From JBLRWS01 sp047921075 (GTDB lineage: Bacteria; Bacteroidota; Rhodothermia; Balneolales; Balneolaceae), in assembly GCA_047921075.1 (NCBI GenBank), contig JBLRWS010000089.1, positions 1 to 8,035 on the forward strand: 8,035 bases of DNA, in the 5' to 3' direction. A program made the position numbers and the translations under genes. Below, in pieces: positions 5,625 to 8,035 of the stretch. How positions within the stretch are numbered: position 1 is the stretch's first letter; each line of letters begins with the position of its first letter. A model generated the notes under the pieces. It searched no databases. It was given only the letters and a program-made list of their open reading frames with translations, and was not told the DNA's origin.

Positions 5625-7049
5625 ATGGCAAAAGAATATGATGTTTGTGTAATTGGAACGGGCCCCGGTGGATATGCTGCGGCGATTCGCGCGGCACAGC
5701 TGGGCTTTAAAACGGCAGTGGTTGAAAAACGATTTTTGGGTGGGGTTTGCCTCAATATCGGCTGTATCCCAACCAAAGCGTTGTTGCGTTCGGCCGAGGT
5801 GTTTGAGTCGATCGCCCACGCAAGCGACTTCGGTGTGGATGTAAAGGAGTTTTCGGCCAATTTTGAAGGCATGATACAGCGCAGCCGTAAAGTGGCCGAC
5901 AAGATGAGCAAGGGCGTTCAGTTTTTGATGAAAGCGAACAAAATTGATGTACTGAACGGAACGGGCGTCTTTAAATCGGCCAAAGAGCTTGCCGTAAATG
6001 ACGAAAAGGGCAAAGAGACCGAGACGGTAAAAGCGAAACATTTTATCATTGCAACCGGCGCGCGTCCACGCGAGCTGCCAAGCCTGAAAATTGACGGCAA
6101 AATGATTATCGACTCCGAACGGGCCATGCAACTCGAGAAGCAGCCCAAGAAAATGGTGATTGTGGGCGGCGGTGCCATAGGCGTGGAGTTTGCCTATTTC
6201 TACAATACCATCGGCACGGAGGTTACCCTTGTGGAACTTCAGAAAACACTGGTTCCCGTTGAAGATGAAGACGTGGGTAAAGAGCTGGGCAAAATTTACA
6301 AGAAAAAAGGCGTTAACGTGCTCACCGACTCTTCTGTAGAAAAAGTAGAGAAAAAAGGAAAAGGCGTTCTGGTTACCGTTAAAACCAAGAAAGGAACGGA
6401 AGAGATTGAAGCCGATATGGTGCTCTCTGCCGTCGGGGTGGTTGGCAACGTTGAAAATATCGGGCTCGATAAGGCCGGCGTTAAAACCGAGAAAGGCGCC
6501 ATTGTGGTGGATAAAGAAACCTACAAGACCGATGCCGACGGCATTTACGCCATTGGTGATGTGATCGGCGCGCCGTGGCTGGCTCATAAAGCGTCGCACG
6601 AAGCCGTTGTACTGGCCGAACAGTTGGCCGGACAGAAACCGAATCCAATCAACTACGATAACATTCCCGGCTGTACCTACTGCGAGCCCCAGGTGGCGTC
6701 GGTTGGCCTAACCGAAAAGCAGGCCAAAGACGAAGGGTACGACGTGAAAGTGGGTAAATTCCCGTTTTCTGCCAGCGGCAAAGCGGCCGGATTGGGACAC
6801 GAAGAGGGCTTTGTGAAAGTGATCTTTGATGCAAAATATGGCGAGTGGCTCGGCTGCCACATGATCGGTTCGCATGTTACCGAACTGATTGCAGAAGCAG
6901 TGGTTGCGCGTGATCTCGAAACCACCGGGCACGAAATTATCAGTGCCGTGCACCCGCACCCGACCATGAGCGAAGCGGTGATGGAAGCCGCTGCAGAAGC
7001 GTACGGCGAAGGGATTCACCTCGGTTCAAAACCGGCGGCCAAGAAATAA
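5625..7049 (+). CDS. lpdA: Dihydrolipoyl dehydrogenase (E3)
   Basis: This flavoenzyme reoxidises dihydrolipoamide with NAD+ as the E3 subunit of pyruvate, 2-oxoglutarate or branched-chain 2-oxoacid dehydrogenase, or the glycine cleavage system. The 474-residue length is standard. Visible parts: FAD-binding GTGPGGYAAAIRAA (11-24); redox disulfide in GGVCLNIGCIPTK (Cys42, Cys47); NAD-binding VGGGAIGVEFA (180-190); second FAD contact AIGDVIGAPWLAHKA (309-323); and C-terminal catalytic HPHPTMSE with His445 and Glu450. No lipoyl domain is fused at the N-terminus. No E1 or E2 genes flank it, so it may serve several complexes. The leader before the ATG is A/C-rich without a Shine-Dalgarno. TACCTTTC at 5546-5553 resembles the -7 box seen before prfC, but no TTG lies at the right distance. 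A strong terminator follows, which suggests a monocistronic unit. Confidence 0.97.
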   Translation: MAKEYDVCVIGTGPGGYAAAIRAAQLGFKTAVVEKRFLGGVCLNIGCIPTKALLRSAEVFESIAHASDFGVDVKEFSANFEGMIQRSRKVADKMSKGVQFLMKANKIDVLNGTGVFKSAKELAVNDEKGKETETVKAKHFIIATGARPRELPSLKIDGKMIIDSERAMQLEKQPKKMVIVGGGAIGVEFAYFYNTIGTEVTLVELQKTLVPVEDEDVGKELGKIYKKKGVNVLTDSSVEKVEKKGKGVLVTVKTKKGTEEIEADMVLSAVGVVGNVENIGLDKAGVKTEKGAIVVDKETYKTDADGIYAIGDVIGAPWLAHKASHEAVVLAEQLAGQKPNPINYDNIPGCTYCEPQVASVGLTEKQAKDEGYDVKVGKFPFSASGKAAGLGHEEGFVKVIFDAKYGEWLGCHMIGSHVTELIAEAVVARDLETTGHEIISAVHPHPTMSEAVMEAAAEAYGEGIHLGSKPAAKK

Positions 7050-7079
7050 CACCCGGCACGCTTTCCTGATTACAAACCG

Positions 7080-7109
7080 AAAAGCGGTGGGCTTCCCACC
7101 GCTTTTTTT
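7080..7109 (+). terminator. Strong intrinsic terminator after lpdA
   Basis: AAAAGCGGTGGG (7080-7091) pairs perfectly with CCCACCGCTTTT (7095-7106) across a 3-base loop, giving a GC-rich 12-bp stem that runs into T7. It lies 30 bp past the lpdA stop codon. Confidence 0.95.
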
Positions 7110-7113
7110 GTTT

Positions 7114-7134
7114 CCCTTACACACGTTGTAAGGG
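7114..7134. promoter_or_regulatory. 21-bp palindrome upstream of the TonB-like gene (candidate operator)
   Basis: Perfect 8-bp arms CCCTTACA (7114-7121) and TGTAAGGG (7127-7134) flank a 5-bp centre. It begins just after the lpdA terminator and 113 bp before the TonB-like start codon. No T tract follows, so it is not a second terminator. It may bind a dimeric regulator of the downstream gene. No regulator is encoded nearby. Confidence 0.45.
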
Positions 7135-7165
7135 ATTCACTACAATTATCGGTAAAAAGACAATT

Positions 7166-7198
7166 TTGTATGAAAAAGAGAAGCTGTTTTTTATTTTG
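7166..7198 (+). promoter_or_regulatory. Weak candidate promoter for the TonB-like gene
   Basis: TTG (7166-7168), a 22-bp spacer and TTATTTTG (7191-7198) approximate the TTG/TAnnTTTG arrangement, with one mismatch in the -7 box. The region is very A/T-rich, so chance matches are likely. Confidence 0.25.
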
Positions 7199-7233
7199 TG
7201 AGTGAGATGATGAAGCCCAGGTGATCCCAAACC

Positions 7234-7242
7234 AGAGAGGTG
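7234..7242 (+). promoter_or_regulatory. Shine-Dalgarno sequence of the TonB-like gene
   Basis: AGAGAGGTG ends four bases before the ATG at 7247 and puts the GAGG core six bases away. It is the only strong ribosome binding site in the window and supports this start. Confidence 0.75.
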
Positions 7243-7246
7243 CCTT

Positions 7247-7948
7247 ATGAAACCACTAAAAAGCAACAAAGAAATAAAAAGTACACGCCGAGCCAACGTA
7301 GATCTGCGGAGTTATCACACGATCTTTTGGCAGACAGGGTTGATCCTTGCCCTTTTACTGATGATTGGCCTTACCAAGGTGGATATGTCGTTCGAGAAAG
7401 AGACCGATTTTCAGGTGCACACACAAGAGGTAGCCGCATTGGAAGAGATTGTACAGACCCGGCAGCAGCCAACGGTGCCGCCACCACCAAGGCCGCCCGT
7501 ACCGGTTGCCGTGCCCAACGATGTGATTATTGAAGATGTACAGATTACCATCAATGCAGAGTTCGATTTTTCGAACAACTATTTGCCGCCGCCACCGGCA
7601 CCTATGGCTGCAGCGGAAGAAGAGGAGGTAGAAGACTTCTTCATTGTTGTGGAACAGATGCCGGAGCTGATTGGCGGCATGGGCCCGTTACAGGAAATGA
7701 TTCGCTACCCCGAAATGGCGCGGATTGCGGGTATACAAGGCCGGGTAACGGTTCAGTTTATTGTGAATGAGCGGGGAGAGGTAGAAAACCCGGTTGTTGT
7801 GCGGGGCATCGGCGGGGGCTGCGATGAAGAGGCCCTGCGCGTGATTAAAATGGCGAAATTTACACCCGGCATGCAGCGGGGCCGCCCGGTGCGTGTGCAA
7901 TACGCCATCCCGGTTCAGTTTATGCTTCGTGCCGGAAAAAACTCATAG
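7247..7948 (+). CDS. TonB-like energy transducer protein
   Basis: The 233-residue protein has the three-part plan of TonB. A short basic cytoplasmic tail is followed by one membrane anchor (about 26-43, IFWQTGLILALLLMIGL). A periplasmic linker comes next, with proline clusters (VPPPPRPPVPVAVP at 77-90; LPPPPAP at 113-119) and an acidic run (AAAEEEEVED). The C-terminal TonB domain spans about 154-226: YPEMARIAGIQGRVTVQFIVNERG, then GIGGGCDEEALRVIKMAKFTPG and the final strand. TonB proteins carry proton-motive-force energy from ExbB/ExbD to outer-membrane receptors. The GIGGGCDEEAL form is frequent in Bacteroidota/Rhodothermota paralogues. The membrane anchor lacks an obvious SxxxH motif of classical TonB (contact with ExbB), so the partner is uncertain. 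No exbB, exbD or receptor gene is adjacent. It has its own Shine-Dalgarno and probable terminator. Confidence 0.92.
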   Translation: MKPLKSNKEIKSTRRANVDLRSYHTIFWQTGLILALLLMIGLTKVDMSFEKETDFQVHTQEVAALEEIVQTRQQPTVPPPPRPPVPVAVPNDVIIEDVQITINAEFDFSNNYLPPPPAPMAAAEEEEVEDFFIVVEQMPELIGGMGPLQEMIRYPEMARIAGIQGRVTVQFIVNERGEVENPVVVRGIGGGCDEEALRVIKMAKFTPGMQRGRPVRVQYAIPVQFMLRAGKNS

Positions 7949-7972
7949 ATAACCCACTTTCCGTAGTACTCC

Positions 7973-8020
7973 AAAGCCGGCCGGCTACTCCTTACGCTGA
8001 GGGAATTGTCGGTCGGTTTT
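7973..8020 (+). terminator. Probable terminator after the TonB-like gene
   Basis: AAAGCCGGCCG (7973-7983) can pair over 11 positions, two of them G-U, with CGGTCGGTTTT (8010-8020) around a 26-base loop, ending in T4. The left arm also contains the 12-bp palindrome AGCCGGCCGGCT (7975-7986), which could form a competing structure. The long loop and short T tract make the call moderate. The last bases of the window (8021-8035) show nothing. Confidence 0.42.
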
Positions 8021-8035
8021 GAGTGTAAAGCTGCA

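Noticed and set aside
5580..6599. A 339-codon open frame antisense to lpdA
   Set aside because: It lies almost wholly opposite a textbook lpdA, has a Phe/His/Asn-rich composition typical of reversed codons, and shows no domain.
7207..7224. A five-codon open frame (ATG ATG AAG CCC AGG, stop) in the TonB-like leader
   Set aside because: It has no convincing ribosome binding site and no attenuator structure or codon bias to suggest a leader peptide.

Overview
The window looks like chromosomal housekeeping and accessory DNA from a Gram-negative bacterium of the Bacteroidota/Balneolota/Rhodothermota group. This is inferred from a TonB-like protein of the type common there (proline-rich linker, GIGGGCDEEAL in the C-terminal domain), several exported proteins including a lipoprotein, a FAS1-domain protein, mostly A/C-rich leaders without Shine-Dalgarno sequences, and TAnnTTT-type promoter-like boxes. 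No 16S or other marker is present, so the assignment is inference. Base composition and style are uniform, and I see no insertion sequence, phage gene, tRNA, rRNA or CRISPR array.

Left part (1-1149, minus strand): a partial exported protein with two related ~65-residue repeats runs off the left edge. It is separated by an intrinsic terminator from a small secreted FAS1 (fasciclin-like) protein. A ~340-bp divergent intergenic region follows.

Middle (1487-4543): prfC (peptide chain release factor 3, plus strand) converges, with only 9 bp between stop codons, on a minus-strand lipoprotein metalloprotease carrying HEYGH and an HC-x4-CxM segment. The metalloprotease is divergent from a GNAT acetyltransferase. 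The region between them carries nested perfect palindromes (3943-3979), the best candidate regulatory site in the window.

Right part (4652-7948, plus strand): a formate/nitrite-transporter family (FNT) membrane protein, a stand-alone dihydrolipoyl dehydrogenase (lpdA) ending in a strong terminator, and a TonB-like energy transducer preceded by a 21-bp palindrome and the only clear Shine-Dalgarno sequence. A weaker terminator follows it.

The genes do not form one operon or an obvious joint pathway. Most appear to be separate transcription units: translation termination, central metabolism, anion transport, envelope energy transduction and secreted proteins. I found no multi-gene undescribed system. 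The points worth a second look are the tandem-repeat exported protein, the metalloprotease with a spacer inside its zinc-binding region, the shortened FAS1 domain and three palindromic sites upstream of genes.
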